From positions 141,930,172 through 141,994,171 of the forward strand of contig CM077115.1 in NCBI GenBank assembly GCA_039619475.1: a stretch of DNA of 64,000 bases. Reading direction: 5' to 3'. A program made the position numbers and the translations under genes. The stretch comes from Icerya purchasi (lineage: Eukaryota; Arthropoda; Insecta; Hemiptera; Monophlebidae). Below the pieces are notes generated by a model. That model was not told the origin of the DNA. It searched no databases and saw only the letters and a program-made list of their open reading frames with translations. How positions within the stretch are numbered: position 1 is the first letter of the stretch; every line of letters starts with the position of its first letter. Below, in pieces: positions 12,101 through 27,100 of this stretch.

Positions 12101-15100
12101 ACATCACCCGTCTCATTATAACGTTGTATACATCGGTACACGAACTTTTGGCTCATGTTCAGTGATTTTTGAGGAGAAAGAAAATTTGTTTATCACTTTT
12201 TCTCGCCTTGTAAAGACCGATCACGGTGACAGGTGTGTGAAAATCGGATCACTCTATCTTGTTTTGTTTTTTTTTTTTTTTGGTTTAGCGTTCGTCATTT
12301 ATTCAGTTTTTTTCTTTTACTTAACCTTTTATAGGGTATTTTATAGAACTTTCTTATTTGTTATTTCTATATTGCGGTATTTTATAAATTTATACACTAA
12401 TGCAGCTAAATTCGATGTTGGATCTGCCACTATCTGTGTTATTGGAACTGGAAAGGTGTGCAGCTCTGATAGGATTTCTGTTCTAAGTTTATCCCTTCCC
12501 TGCTCGGAAACTTTACATTGCCAAATAAAATGATCTATTGTACCCTCTGTTCTACAACTACTGCGTCATTGAGAAAATATTCATTTTTGCCAAGTGAACG
12601 GGGCTTTTGTTGTGTCCTGTTCTCAATTTCGTTATCGTTACTATAAAGTCTCTTCCAAAGTTATTCGTTAAACCAAGGGACCATCCTTGGGACATTCTTT
12701 TGTATTCCTGAGTAGTCTTTCCCTTTTTGATTACTACTCTGTTGGTACACTCGACCTTCCACTCCGTTATAATGTGTTCTTTAGTTATCGGTGAAAAATC
12801 CCACCAATTTAATTTTTGGACAGTTGTTCTACCTACTGCGGTTCTTGCTATTCTATCTACTACTTCATTTCTTTTAATACCGCAGTGCGACGGAATCTAC
12901 GTTAGCCGTTACTTCCGTGCTTGCCTGTTGTAAATTAAATACTTGTCTTCTGATAAGGTATTCGATATTTGACGTTTCCTTGCCAATTCCGCGTGAAAGC
13001 TTATGCAGTACGGTTAGGGAGTCCGGTAGAATTAATATTATTTGATTCTAAGCTATTTAATGCGGAAAATAATTCCACTATAAAAGAAGATCCAGCAAAA
13101 TTCCCGGCTGGGATAATAAAAAGATGCTATGTATCTATTTTGTCCCAGTTCAAACGATCCATCGGTATAGAGGATTTTGTAATCATTGAACCGAGATATT
13201 TTAATACACGTCATTCATTATCAAACTGTTGTGATTTGAAATTGGATGGGGTTAGTTTTGGCAAATTCTTTAATATCTAATTCAATTTGTGAACAGCAAA
13301 GCGATTCCTGAATACGGTGTCTCGGTTTAATGTTTTTGTAAATCTTTAATTCAGAGCAGTTGTTAAAACTAGTAAGTATTGGAGGAGTTGTGGTAAACCT
13401 GCAGTAATACCGATTTTTTAAGCTGTCTAAGATAGGTATCTGTTTATTTATTGGATGAAAGCGATACTCTTTATTCTTTATGTAAAATTTGTCCGTAGAA
13501 TGTTTAAGAAGAAATTTAACCGGAGGTTCTGCGCATTTAGAATTGACTACGAGGCAAAGACGAGAAGGGCTCTGTTTTGAATATAATTTGTAGTTTTTAA
13601 ATTTTTGTATTGTTTAATATTTGGACTGTGAATTCTATGTGGGTCCGTATTATGGCTTTGTATACTGTTAGGAACGAATATGGATGAGCCCCCCATTAGC
13701 TTCCCGTCAGGGCTCTTAATACGTTGAGACTTTTCTTACATTTTTCAGATATATTTTGAAGTTCATCTTTCCGAGACAATTTTAAGTCTAACTTAACTCC
13801 TAAATACTTGGCTGAGTTTTTGAAGGCCACGGTTTTATTATCTATTCTTATTAACGGATATGACCGTACGGCCTTCCTGGTTACTATTAGCCCTTGCGCT
13901 TTTTTCGTTATTAATCTGAATGTGAAGCTGGTTTAACATTGATGTTAATTTATTTAGCACCTCCACTAACTCTGGTCATTGCCGTTTTTAGAGAACCTGC
14001 CGATGAGTATATCGCCAAGTCATCTGCATACTGAATGATTTTGATATTTCGCCCTTGGATTTTTTCTATATCCTTTGTATGTAGCGCATATAGACGTGGG
14101 CTGAGTAGACTCCTTTGAGCAATCCCCTTCGATAGTTGTGTATCCAGTAAGCAATTTTTTTTAGGAAATTCCTAACTTAATGAGTATTTCAATTAGGATA
14201 ATGAGATACACACTACCATATGCCGACTTAAGATCAATAAACGCAATAATGGAATACCAGTTCTTCGAAAGACTTATTTGAAGGTTGTTTATTAAGAGAA
14301 ACAACTGACTGTGTTAGGTGAATGCACTACTACCAGGCGATGAAAAAAGCTCTTGAACAGTATGGCCATGTTAGGGAATTCAACTTTTTAAATTTTTTTT
14401 ACTGTGGACAGTATTTATGGCTAGACTGGTTTTTACACCCCCCCCCACACACACAAAAACAAACAAATAAACAGAAATAATATAAATTCGATTTTCCGGA
14501 TTTCGCCGTAAAAATGCCACAAACGATAGATCTATAAAACTTACAGAGGAGTAAATTTAAATTAACTATGCCATTTATGATCTGTGTAGCACTTTTTGTT
14601 AAAACTTCGAACTACGCATTTCACAATGGCTTTTTCATATTACTAGATGCCGTAAATTACTTAAAAAAACGGAAAATTTGTTTATTGTTTGTTAGTTACA
14701 TTTTGTTAAATGTACTTTGAGGCTTATTCATGTACAACTGCATATAAATGTAAAAATTATTAAAGAGCTGACGATAAGAAAAAAAAGAGAGAAAAATTCT
14801 GTCAACAGATTGAAAAAACTGAGTTTAAGATCTACCTATAGACACGATGTATATAAATAATTTTTCAGTTCTTTCTACTATCCATAATTTACATAAAATT
14901 TAATTCTATAGTTAAGAACGTACTTGATCCCATTATCTATATCTTCCAATATAGTACTGCTGTTTGTATTGCATGGCCAGTCGCTATCTACGTCCATTTC
15001 TTCTTCTTCTTCTTCTTCTTCGGTACTCTCTGTAGCATCTGCGATTAAATTTCAAATAAACGCACCTATCTTATTAGTAAAAAGTTAGTAATCCAAACTT

Positions 15101-18100
15101 TTTTTAAACATTTATACGATTTAATTAATGTCGTAGGTGCAAAAAAATGCTTAAAATAGGAAAATTCTTACGAACGAAGAGAAAATGAATGTTTCGCAAA
15201 ATAAATAAGTAAGAAAAAAGGAAAAAATTAATAAAATAATACTTAACCAGTTTTTGAACCGTCACTAGCTTCTTCCACTAAATCTTCTGGAACATCACTT
15301 TCATAACCTTCTTTTGTTCTTTCAATTACTTCGATGTAATCCAATTCAGCCAAATATTCATCGCCGTAATTTTTACCTTCCTAGTGATTTAAAGTCGGCG
15401 TTAAATGATTTTTATAATAGACCGAACGAGATTACGGTTGATTTATGCGTCCGAAATAATTATTAATGGATGTTAATTATTTTCTTTTCTATTTTATCAA
15501 CGAAAAGAAAAACGAACTGATTCATTTTTATGACGGAATTTTTATTATTATTATATTTTTAAATTTAAAAAAATGTTAATATAATTTCTAAAAAATTAAT
15601 ACTGATATTTTTGGAATTTTTGTATATAAAAATACTGACCGGAGTATAACATTAACAGTTTACCTTTTAACTGTTCTAAATGCGGATTTGTGTAATGCAA
15701 TCAGCCGTAAAAAGAATAAATACTATTAATTATTGAATGGCGTTCTTCCATTAATGGAAAAACATTGTAACTAAGCGCAAAAACGTTAAGGATTTATTAC
15801 ATGAAATTCAAAACCTTTTAATAATCTCAACACTATATCTTATCTGGTTTGATCGAATGTAGATTATGCTGTTCATCGGCGATTCTGTGGTAAGTTCGTA
15901 TAAATCAATGCAAAAGTTTAGGTCTAGTTAGAAAGATATTTTTGAACTATCGTAATTGTAGTTAGAACGCTAAATTTTTAAACTTTGTGTGAAACGATGA
16001 ATATGAAAAAAATTCATTTATTACGAGGAAGATATTAAAATTTAAATTTATTTATGAAACATTTAATCAGTGTTATTTATATATTGAAATATCAAAAGTA
16101 ATATATATATATATTATAAAATAAGCAAGTAATTACCGCATATGTTTAAATTTCCGCTATTGTTATTGTTCTATTTTCGAGTGTTTTATCTCCTTAAATT
16201 TTTAATTTGTTTATTTTATTAAAACTTATATTTTTTACTTTGACAAAACAGGTTATTGCTGTTTTATTAAACTGTATGTAGCGTAGATTTTTATTTTATT
16301 TTATTTTTTTTTCAAATTTACTCCGGTAAAATTCTAAAACCGAAGAGTAATTATTTTCATAAATATGAAATGATACAAAGTAAAATACTTTCAATACTTT
16401 TTTTATATCAATTAACGTTTACAAAATTGTACTATAAAACATTCGTTAAAAATTCATATTTTACGTAAGTAAATTATAGTTTAGTTAAATTTACTATTAC
16501 TTTAATCTAGAATCGTGAAATTACCTTTTATATTACGCTAAAGAGTTCTTATACTCTTCGTTACTGAGTAGAATTACCGCACATTTAAATTTACCTTTTT
16601 ATAGTGAAATATGCATTAGTCTTTCTTTTTTCTTTTTTTTTTAAAAAATAAGAACCTCTTTTTGTGATATAAAACGTAACTCATATAAGAATAATAATAA
16701 CAGTAATTATCGTTAAACGAGTAGATTTAAAATTTATTTCCGCAAAAAATTAATTTTTGATGGCAGTATTAATATTTTTTGTTTTCATAGGGATGAGTCG
16801 AACATTACTTGTTAGTTATTTATATAAAAGATTTTGTTAGGTAAATAACGTAAAGAAAAAAATTCTAAATATGTTTAACCCGAAGACGCAATTTAAGTAG
16901 CAGTTTTGGGGCAGAAAAATAAAAACATTATACGTGGAAAAATTTTAAATTGAAATTAGAAACACAAAAAATGCTAAAAATAGCCTAATATATATATATA
17001 TATATATTGTTTTTATCAAAAATTAACTAAGTATATTAATAATAGATGTTAACACAGTTTTAAAACAGAAATTTATTTTAAATATAGTAAATCAATTTTA
17101 GTGAACTGTAAGTTTTATCATATTCATATTAATTTAAATTAAAATTATTTGTAAACATGGAACATGGTAAGAATATTTTTTTCATTTAATATACAACTAG
17201 GACTGCAACTAGTGCAATGTTACGTATGGTCGGTATTAGTCTACGGTGTGGAAAGTTGGATTCTCGCATCTACGCTTCAGAAAAAGATGGAAGCACTGCA
17301 AATGTATATATATCGCCGTATGTTGAAGATTTTATACAGAGATTATATAACCGATACAGAAGTGCTGCAAAGAATGTCGAAACAAACTGAACTCCTATAT
17401 ATGTACTGTACGTTTTAGAAAATTAAAATATTATGGCCACATAAATAGACGTCCAAAGAAGTATTATTTATTCTAACTCGTCCTGAATGACATTATCTAG
17501 CGACGTCGGAAGCCACGGAAAAAAAAGATTTCGTGGGGAGCAGAAATTCGTCGGTGGTACAACCAGTCACCTACAAAATTAGTAGAGAAGTATAAGTACA
17601 AAGACAGAGTAGCTGTGATCATCGCACAAGTCAGATCAAAGATGGCGTAAAAAGAAGTAGCAATTATGCAAGTTATTAAAAAAATATATATATATATATT
17701 TAGAAATATTTTATGATTAATTTGAATATACATGTTTAATAAAATCTTAACGGACAGTTAAAAAAAAACAAAAAAAAACTATATGCAAATATTTATTATC
17801 TCCATATAATTAAACATTTAAAACATTAACATATTTTATAAATAAATGAGTTTTAGAATGATTTCCTTTTTCATTTAAAACGAAAATAAGTTAAAATTAT
17901 ATTTACAATTTAGTTCTTCTTCCGGGGAGATAGGTCGAAAATTGGGACTTTGCCCCTGCTCACTTCGCACGCCCCCACACCAGTTGCTTTGCTTGCTCAG
18001 CTACCTCCATCATACCTTTAAATATTGTTTATAAAAAGAGAGAGAAATCATATACACGAAACATTTTATATACATAGGCCACCCCGTAGTAACTGAGACT

Positions 18101-21100
18101 GCGCTTCTTATAGAAATACAACACCACCTATCGATTAGCGACCAAAGTAGAGTGGATACACAACTGATTGACTTCCCACAGTAAAAATTTAATCATTTTC
18201 CAATCATCGAGTGTACCGTTGCAATACGTTGAATGAAAGTAGTAAAGTTTTACCCTACGAGTTTTTTTCAAAGTCATATATTTACAGGAATTTGCAATTT
18301 TATTCGTTATCAGTGTCCATTTTATGAGGTTCTCGATCTTTTTCAAAATATCGGCTATCAGAATTAATACACCTTTGCATCTTTTTCTGTCATTTCACAT
18401 CAATCGTCTGCAGAAATGCGTTTCAAAACATTTGGTATTGCATTATGAACGGCGCATCCGGTCGAATTTTTGGCCACGTAATTCTTTTTTCAGCGTTGGG
18501 AACAACTAGTAATCAGAGAGCGACGTTTAGACTGTAAGGTGGATGCGGCAGCACATGGATTTTCCATTTTTGCAGAAAAGTTTGTATAAACTGTGATGTG
18601 TGAGGGTATCCGTTGCCATGTTAGAACAACCACGAATTCTTGATTTCTTGTTGTTTCCTATCTACATGTTTCCTTAATTTCAACATAACACCGCAAAAGA
18701 TCGAGAACCTCATGACATGGACACCGATAGCGAATAAAATTGCAAATTCCTGTAAATACATAACTTTGAAAAAAACTCGTAGGGTAAAACTTTACTACTT
18801 TCATTCAACGTACTGCAACAGTGCACTCGATGATCGAAAAATGTTTAAATTTTTACTGTAGGAAGTCAATCAGTTGTGTACCCACCCTACTTTAGTCGTT
18901 AATCGATAGGCGGTGTTGTATTTCTATACGAAGCGCAGTCTCCGTTACCACGGAACAGCCTATGTAATACATACACACACATTAATGTAAACTCGTGTTT
19001 TTTTCTGAACCGACCTAGAAGAAGTTCTTTGTATTTTTTTGTAAACTTGCTGTCGCATGTACCATCTGGGTTGCACCCGGAAGTAAGAGGATGATCCTTC
19101 TCACTGAGTGACCTGCGAATTTCTACACTAATCTTATTCCTCAGAACAGATTACATCTTAAAATTGTTTAGGCGCTGGAGTAGACCCAAATTTCGAAAAT
19201 ATTGTGATTCGAAGAAAGTTTTCTTATACTTATACGTTTTTTTTTTTTTTTAAATAAATAAAAATTTGAATTTTTGAACAATTATCGAAATATTTTATTA
19301 TTACAAATTATAAACTGAATCTAACATAAAATTTGAACAAATAAGTTTCCATACTACAAAATGGTTCAATATTAATTAATTTCGTATACGGTGCCTACTA
19401 TTAAATTTATCGTGTTGCACCATCATAAAGGATTGTGAAGAAATATTTTGCTACGTTTAGACTTAATTTCTTACTATTATCGATGATAAGCACATTAAAG
19501 TAAACTTCGTAAAAACTTAAAAAGTTAATAAATTCGTTAAATTCTTTCATTTATCATCCTTGTTAGATATTATTTCGACAATTTAAAATAGTTAACCTGA
19601 TCCCTATTAATACACACACACACGCACAGGCACGCACTTATATAATTTTTTATCAACAGAGCTTAGTAAATAAAAATAATATTTAAAAAGTTAACACATA
19701 TTTCATTTTAGTTTACTGTTTAGTTTATTGCATTTACTGTAATAACGTCTCATTTACGGATGTTAAAAACATTTTATTCTGTAAACCGAAATAATCTCTA
19801 ACAACGATTCACTTATTGAAACTAGTAATGATGGCGTAATGCAATAATTTTACATACTTTACCTCATTTGCAATTGTATCAGTGAGTAAATATCCAACGT
19901 AAATGCAAATAAAACCTCCTTGTGGGATGTCGTTCAAGCATCGAATACCCCAACCTTTCATTTCGGTCTTGAACAACTGTAACCTCTGAGCCGTAGGATG
20001 TTGCACTACTCGGTTTAAACAAGTTACACACGAGCATTTACAACTATAATTAAACAACGTGAAAAAATGTATTAATTACAACGCTTCCAAAAATTGAAAT
20101 GTATGTTTAATGCATAGCTGCAATACTCGAAATCGCACGTTTGATCGATTAATAAATTAAGTGAAATTCTCTCGTTCTTTTTACAATTATAAATAATTCG
20201 CTTTAAAATTTACCGACTGTTGCATTCGTAGATACCGGTCAACACACGTTCCGGTAATTTACGATAATAATATCCAATATTTTTATTGACTGGGTTATGA
20301 GGTAGCAGTTTTTGCCCTTTAATCGTTAGTTGCCAACACGAACATTTATCTTTATCCTAATTGTGAAAATAAAAATCGTTTTAATTCCTATACAAAAATG
20401 TACGCAGTATGGTTGCATCGTGAGTAAAAACAAACTAAATATTAAATAACACGCAAAATGCTACGTGACTGAAATAACTTCTCGATACATCATAGGCATA
20501 GTGTTCATGGCAATTGTTACATGCAATGCTAGTGTACACGCAAGACTACATTTGCAACTGATTGTAAATGTTAGATTTATCGATATACAAATGTAGCCTC
20601 GTATGTGTCTGCCTACTACACATCAATTAGCGCGCATACGATAGTATGCATTTCGCCATTGCCTTTCACCTGATTAATAAAGGTTAATTTAATTATTTAT
20701 TTTGTAATTTCTATTATCGCCTGGGATCGAATTCAAGAGACTTCTGTAACAAAAATCGAGTGCTCTAGCAACTAGGCTATTGCGGCATGTCGTAAAATTC
20801 GGTTGATCGCACAGATAAACTTAATAAACGTTTGTTTAAAAACATTTTTTTTCAAAAACATAAATTTATCCTAAAATTTTTTGTTTTGATTTTTGGGAAA
20901 ATTGCAATAACCTTTAGAAAATAAGTAAAAACGCATGATAATTTGTGTTAGTAACTAACGAATTTGAAATATAATTGTTTACTTAGAAAATTAACTAGTA
21001 AAACACATACAAATCAATACAGCATCTGTAAATAAACTGCTAAATTATCGGCCACTTTAAATGAATTAGAAATTAAAATCCGAAGGGAACATGAACGTGA

Positions 21101-24100
21101 AAGTAGTAAAAATTTTCAGATCCAAAATACTTTTTAGCATTTTACGTTAAGCATAATTACACGTTACAATTAAATTTTTAGGTGTAAATTGAGCTGCGGT
21201 TCGCGGTGCGAGCTCTGCAGTGTCACGTTATATGGAATTTAACAAAATAAAAAAACTGTGCACCATAGTTATCAGTGCATCATACTAGATAGTAGTTTTT
21301 TGTACCACAGCTTTTAACAAAAGCAGACCTAGTGTTACGCGTGTAACTAAAAATTTTTGCGTGTTCAAATGAAACAGTATAATCAAAATGATGACGGTTA
21401 GATTTGAATTCTGAGTCAGATTTAGATGCTAAGTTAGCAAGTGAAGTTTCTCTGCGATTTTTATCCACATTTTCTCATTAAATTTCTTTTCGAAATATTG
21501 ATAATGGATACTATCGTGGATAGCTACGCGCTAATTTAATTTTTCTTCGAGAAGACATTTTATTATACAACACGAGTGCAATAAAAAAAATCGTATTTGA
21601 ATCGCAGTTTTTACGATACAAAGCCCATCCTAGTGGTTAACTGTGTGCACAATTTCACGCATGCAGTCACTATGTCCAGATATAATGTGCACTCTCACAT
21701 TACCGTCGCTGGTGATACAATGACTACAGTAAGGCAGGTCATATGCGAATCGTTAAGACGAGCAGTTCTTTGTCCAACTGAAAGACTTCTCGAGTTATCG
21801 GAGTACGTTCACGTCATCTTCAGTGAACACTGGTGCGCTGTAATTATCCGCCGATGATCAAAATCAATGGCCAGCGGCTGCTGCTAGAGATATCTCAGTC
21901 AATATGCCATTCATGGTATTTTGAGCGGATAGTTAAAGACTCTGCAATATTGGCCAGTGTCCCCGGAATTGCGTGCGCGTTGGCTGCTATCAAAGCATCC
22001 GTAGCATCCGGTTCGTAACAGAAGTCGAATAGTGTTCAACAAGGTTTCATTCTTGCACTCATCAGAATGCTATCCATGATGGCTAGTCTCTCCTTGTTAG
22101 GCAGATAACTATCAGCACCATGATTTGAAACCGTACATAGAGACCGACGTCGGATGCATAGTGGGAAATCTTCTCACTGAATATCTACCATCTCCCATTC
22201 ATTACATACGATCACAAAAACTGCAGTTTTCAAAGCTGAACTGCGTGCCAATGTGCGCCCGGTTTAGATTTTTATTATATTTCGTTTTGCGATGTGAACA
22301 TAATCAATTTATGGAAGAATAAAATATAGTTTGGAGAACACACTGTGCCGTGTTTTGTAATTTTTAATAACTAATATCGCAATTGCCAACATAAGTTTTA
22401 AAGAAAATCGAAAAAAATAATTTGAAAATAGTTTAGGTAGTTTAACAAACATCAGCAGACTCTAATCGTGCATCTCTATAGCATTTCAGACATTGCACGC
22501 AGATTCGAAAGCGATTACGTAATGGTTTTGAAAATACGAAAAATACATATAAAGATTTTAATTGTATTTTATGATGCAAAACGTGAAATAAGATACTTAC
22601 ACGGCAATCATCTGTACAATCACATCCACTTAAGAAATCCGAATCTAAATTTAAATTGACTCCCTTTCTCGGTACGCGTTTAGTCATATAACCACTAAAG
22701 TTTGGTAATTCCGTATCGATATAGTTCACGCAACTAATTTTATGTAATTCTTGATTGAATGATATATCCTATATAAAAAAAAAAAAAAAATTTTTTTACT
22801 ATATAAGATTATTGAAATTAATCAGTTTAATGACTGACCACTTCTTTTCAGCATACCAATGTGGTTTTTTGTTTTCGATTGCGATTTTTTACATTCTTAA
22901 AGTATCGTTGAACGTAATGTTTTTATTTTGGATACGAGATTTCACTAAAAGTTAACAACCCCGATTTTAAGAAACAACCAGTAATTTATTTTATTTATCA
23001 GGTATTTTTGTGACAACGAACCAAAATATTATTCGTATTATTTAGAACGAAAACTGTGTTTAAATTTTAAAATACAATAGGTTAAAAACAAATTGAAATA
23101 CTCGGAACTAAAGATTCGCACGCTATGAGGTCAGAAATTAAAAGCCATATTGCACGAAGTAAAGCGAGCATTTAGGGAGAAAAGAAACTGATATTAAAAG
23201 ATTGGAAGCCTTTGATATGTTTCCTTGGCTCCGATTAAATAAAATGGATCGATACGACTATCAATAAGCATGGAGTAAGTTGAGTAACAGATGAACACAG
23301 ACCAAATAATACGGATGGAACATCAATTAAGAAATAGTGGTTTAATAGTTTGTATAATTGAAGTTAAAATACAAGGAAGACGATCAATGAGATTGTGACT
23401 GTGAAACATATTCTCATATGAAACAATTAAAAATTAGATTAGAAAGGCACAAGCTGATGATAGATTGCTACAATAAAAGTAAATTCTATGCCTTTGGCAG
23501 CCGTTGCGGACTGTAGGTTCGTAATGAACAGTCTAATGACACTAACGAGAGTAGGAGGAGTTTTTTTTTTCAGTAGCCTTTTTTTTTCTTCGAAATTTTA
23601 CTGCTACCCAATTTTACTTCAGATCAGCTATACGTCTCTATAAGCGGCTTGAATATGGAACGAGGCGAGTATCGAACTTTGTGACCTCCAGTTCACATCT
23701 GAATACCTTAACTACTAGAGTAACAAGACTATACTAGACTACTGTGCTATCTAGACTATAAAACGGAGATTTATTGTAGGATTTGAACATCTTGATGTTA
23801 CGCATTAATTTCAGTCATTAAAAAGTTACAGTATCATTCACAGCATCCACTGAAATGACATTAAAAATTGTAAATCTTTTTTTTTTTTTTTTTTTATCAT
23901 TATAACGGATTTCCACTGCCTTTTTTTTTTTTTTTAATTTACCTCATTCTATACGTACATTAAAGTTTTAAATGTTAAAATAGACGGTTAAATTTTGCGA
24001 ATATTAAATTCGCCGTATTTTTATTTATGTAGAAAAGTCGACTAGAGAAACTGGAACGTTCTTAAAAAAATACACAGAACTAAAAGTAAAATAAAATAAT

Positions 24101-27100
24101 AATAAAGGAAGACTGCAGTGAAACGATTTGAATGAACAGTAAAATTTAAAATATTTTTTTAAGCAGAATTCGGTTCGTTACATATCAATTTTTCATCTTG
24201 GACATAAACAACATCGGCGACGTAAAATCCTGTCTTGACGCAATCAGAAGAAAAAGAAAAATTATTAAATGGTGAAATATAAAAATTATCGTGAACTTAC
24301 TGGAATGCAAACGAAACACTTTTCAATGATAAATTCTGTCATACAGTCAACCGTATGATCGAACTCGAACATATCGACAGTCATTAATGATTTCACAATC
24401 GTTAAATATGTGTGCACTTCTTCTATCGTTCTCAGTTTTTTCCCGCATGGTCCAATATAAGCAACAGCTTTCTTCTTTTGAAGGTATGTATAAATAATTC
24501 TGAAATGTAATTACGCTGGGTCTTAGTATTTAAAGTTGTACACGAAACTAATTAAATAAAAATATTACCCACACATCAGATGTTTTTTTAAATTTTCTTA
24601 AAAAAAAAATTAAAATTACTATTTAATTGAATAAATTTTTGTCGTACAAATTATACATTTCTTTTTTCATCCAATCCACATAATTTCAATAGCCGTAACG
24701 ATTTTAAGTGTTAAACATTGTTCTTAATAAAACTGAACGAATAAATTTATCGCTATAAACATGTAAAAAAGTAAAGTAAGTGCTATAACCTTGACAGAGC
24801 GTTAGGGGTTGTGAAGTTGCGGAAAATGTCGCCCGTAGCGGATTACACATTGCAGACGAGGATCAACATTTGTTAAAATTTAACTTCCTGTGGAGCCGTA
24901 TTCGTACTTAGCAATGAGTAAAAAGGATAAATCTCGGCTTCTTTTATTTTTCCTATAAGTTCGATTTTAGACTATATAGGCCTAGGAACGATTTGATTAT
25001 TTTTGGAACGAAATGATTTTCAGTCTGATAATCGAGCACATTAATGTAGTAAAGTCACGTAATTTTTAGAAACATATACGGCAATAGCAGCGTAATAATT
25101 CCTAACAAAATAGAAAACAAATATACGCCGAGAAATTTATGGATAAATAGGAAAATTATAAATTTCATGCGTATAAGAGACATCCACTTTAAGCGCACTA
25201 ATAACAGCTCAACCAATGTAAAGTTGTATAAGAAATATCGAAATATGATTAAAAATGAAATAAGAATAGCTAAAAATTTATTCTACAGGGGAAAAATCGA
25301 AAAAGCAAATAATGACAGCGGAGCGAGTTGGAGAATAATTGAAAGCCTTGTCAATAATAAAAATAAGATACCTACGGATTTAGTCATAGCAAAGACCTTC
25401 CGTAATAGCCCAAACGTAGAGGTGGAATTTAGTAAATATTACGTAAGCTTTATAAAAAATAATATTTCACGAGTGCAACATGTGGATGCTAAGGATCAAT
25501 ATGGGCCACCAAAATTAAGTAACTTTCTATATTCCGAGAGCATCAATAAATAGAGTAGATCTAATAATTCCAAAGCTAAAAACTGATAAAACTCCAGGAT
25601 AGGACGAAGGAGTAGGGATATTAAAAACAATAAGCAGATTTTTTCACCTTTAATAACAGTTAATTAATTGTTCCTTAAGAGAATGTAAAATCCCACAAGG
25701 GTTAAAAATTGGAGTCATCAGACCTATTCACAAAAAAGGCAGTCATGCGTTGTACGAGAATTACAGACCTATAACCTTAGTATCATCGGTTGCAAAAATT
25801 GTGGAGTTTTATGTAGAGAATCATCTGAGAGGGTATATAGAAAAAAATAATATCTTATATAAAAATCAGTTCGGTTTTAGAAAAATACATCCACTATTTC
25901 CTTGTTCAGAGCAATGATAAATTAGGTAAACAAGGGCCCAGCTAATGGAGAACAGTTTTTAATATTTTTTATAGGCTTAATAAATTCGTTCGACGTAGTA
26001 AATCATAGTAAGTTAATTCTAGACCTGGACAGAATTGGCTTAAAGCAGTGTCAAAAAGAATGGTTCATTGACTAGCTACAAAATAGGAAAAGTATGGTTA
26101 AGATTAACGGAAAACTAAGTTTCCAAGTAAATTTGACGTACGGGGGGGTACGACAAGGTACAGTCTTATCTGCGCTGATTTTCCTAATTTACACCAATAC
26201 ACTTATAGAATACATTAAAATTTCCACAGTTTACGCATTTGCAGATGATATAGCTCTGGTTACATGTCATAAAGACATCAAAATTGCCGAAAAACTCTTG
26301 CAAGAGGATGTCGATATATTCAGCAGGTGGACTCACGATAGAAATATAATAGCAAGTGGTACTAAGTCGAGAATCATGTACGTAAGAATTTCTAATAGAT
26401 ACAGGAACCACGGGCCTAAAATTGTGCTACACACAATACAATGTTTACATATAAACGATATAAATACGGCGAATTGCCGCCGTGATCGATTAGAATCTGT
26501 CCCCAAATATAAGTACTTTGGATTAACAATAGACTAATCACTCACGTGGAAAAATCAGACTGAAGAAATATCTAATAAAACGAGACAGGCTTTAACCCGA
26601 TACTCGGTAGGCTAAAGCTTATGTTACCTTATAAAACTGTTCGGTTATTTTTTGAATCCATAATCATAGCCAGGATTAGATATGGTATAAAAGTGTGGGG
26701 AGAGGCAAACGAAGGAGAGTTGAAGAAAATAGGCAAATCGCAGCGAAGATGCTTAAAAATAATTCTGTCCCACTGGGTGTCAAGTAAAAGTAGCTCCTCT
26801 CGGTGGAAGAAAAATAAGTAGCTGTCTCCGAAAATTATGTTTTTTTTTACTGTAGCCTATACGGATGCAGAATGAGTAATATACACCTGCCTAGCATAAA
26901 TAAGAAACAGACTACAAGGAATACTAAAGACACCTACTCCAAAGAGATAAATAATAAAATTGAAAATATCGACGAGCTGATACTAATGGAATTAATGGAA
27001 GTAATACCCCAGGATATACTTCAGGAATGGAAGGTAGGATTGTGGAAGAGCAAAGTTAAAACATGGCTAATGGAGTGGTGCACAAAATAAGCAAAACATC

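Noticed and set aside
24180..24290. Exon-like minus-strand stretch just after exon 16 ([18 protein letters not shown] then stop)
   Set aside because: It needs phase 1 at its ACAG acceptor, but exon 16 ends in phase 0, and retention of the intron gives an immediate stop. Exon 16 joins exon 17 perfectly without it.
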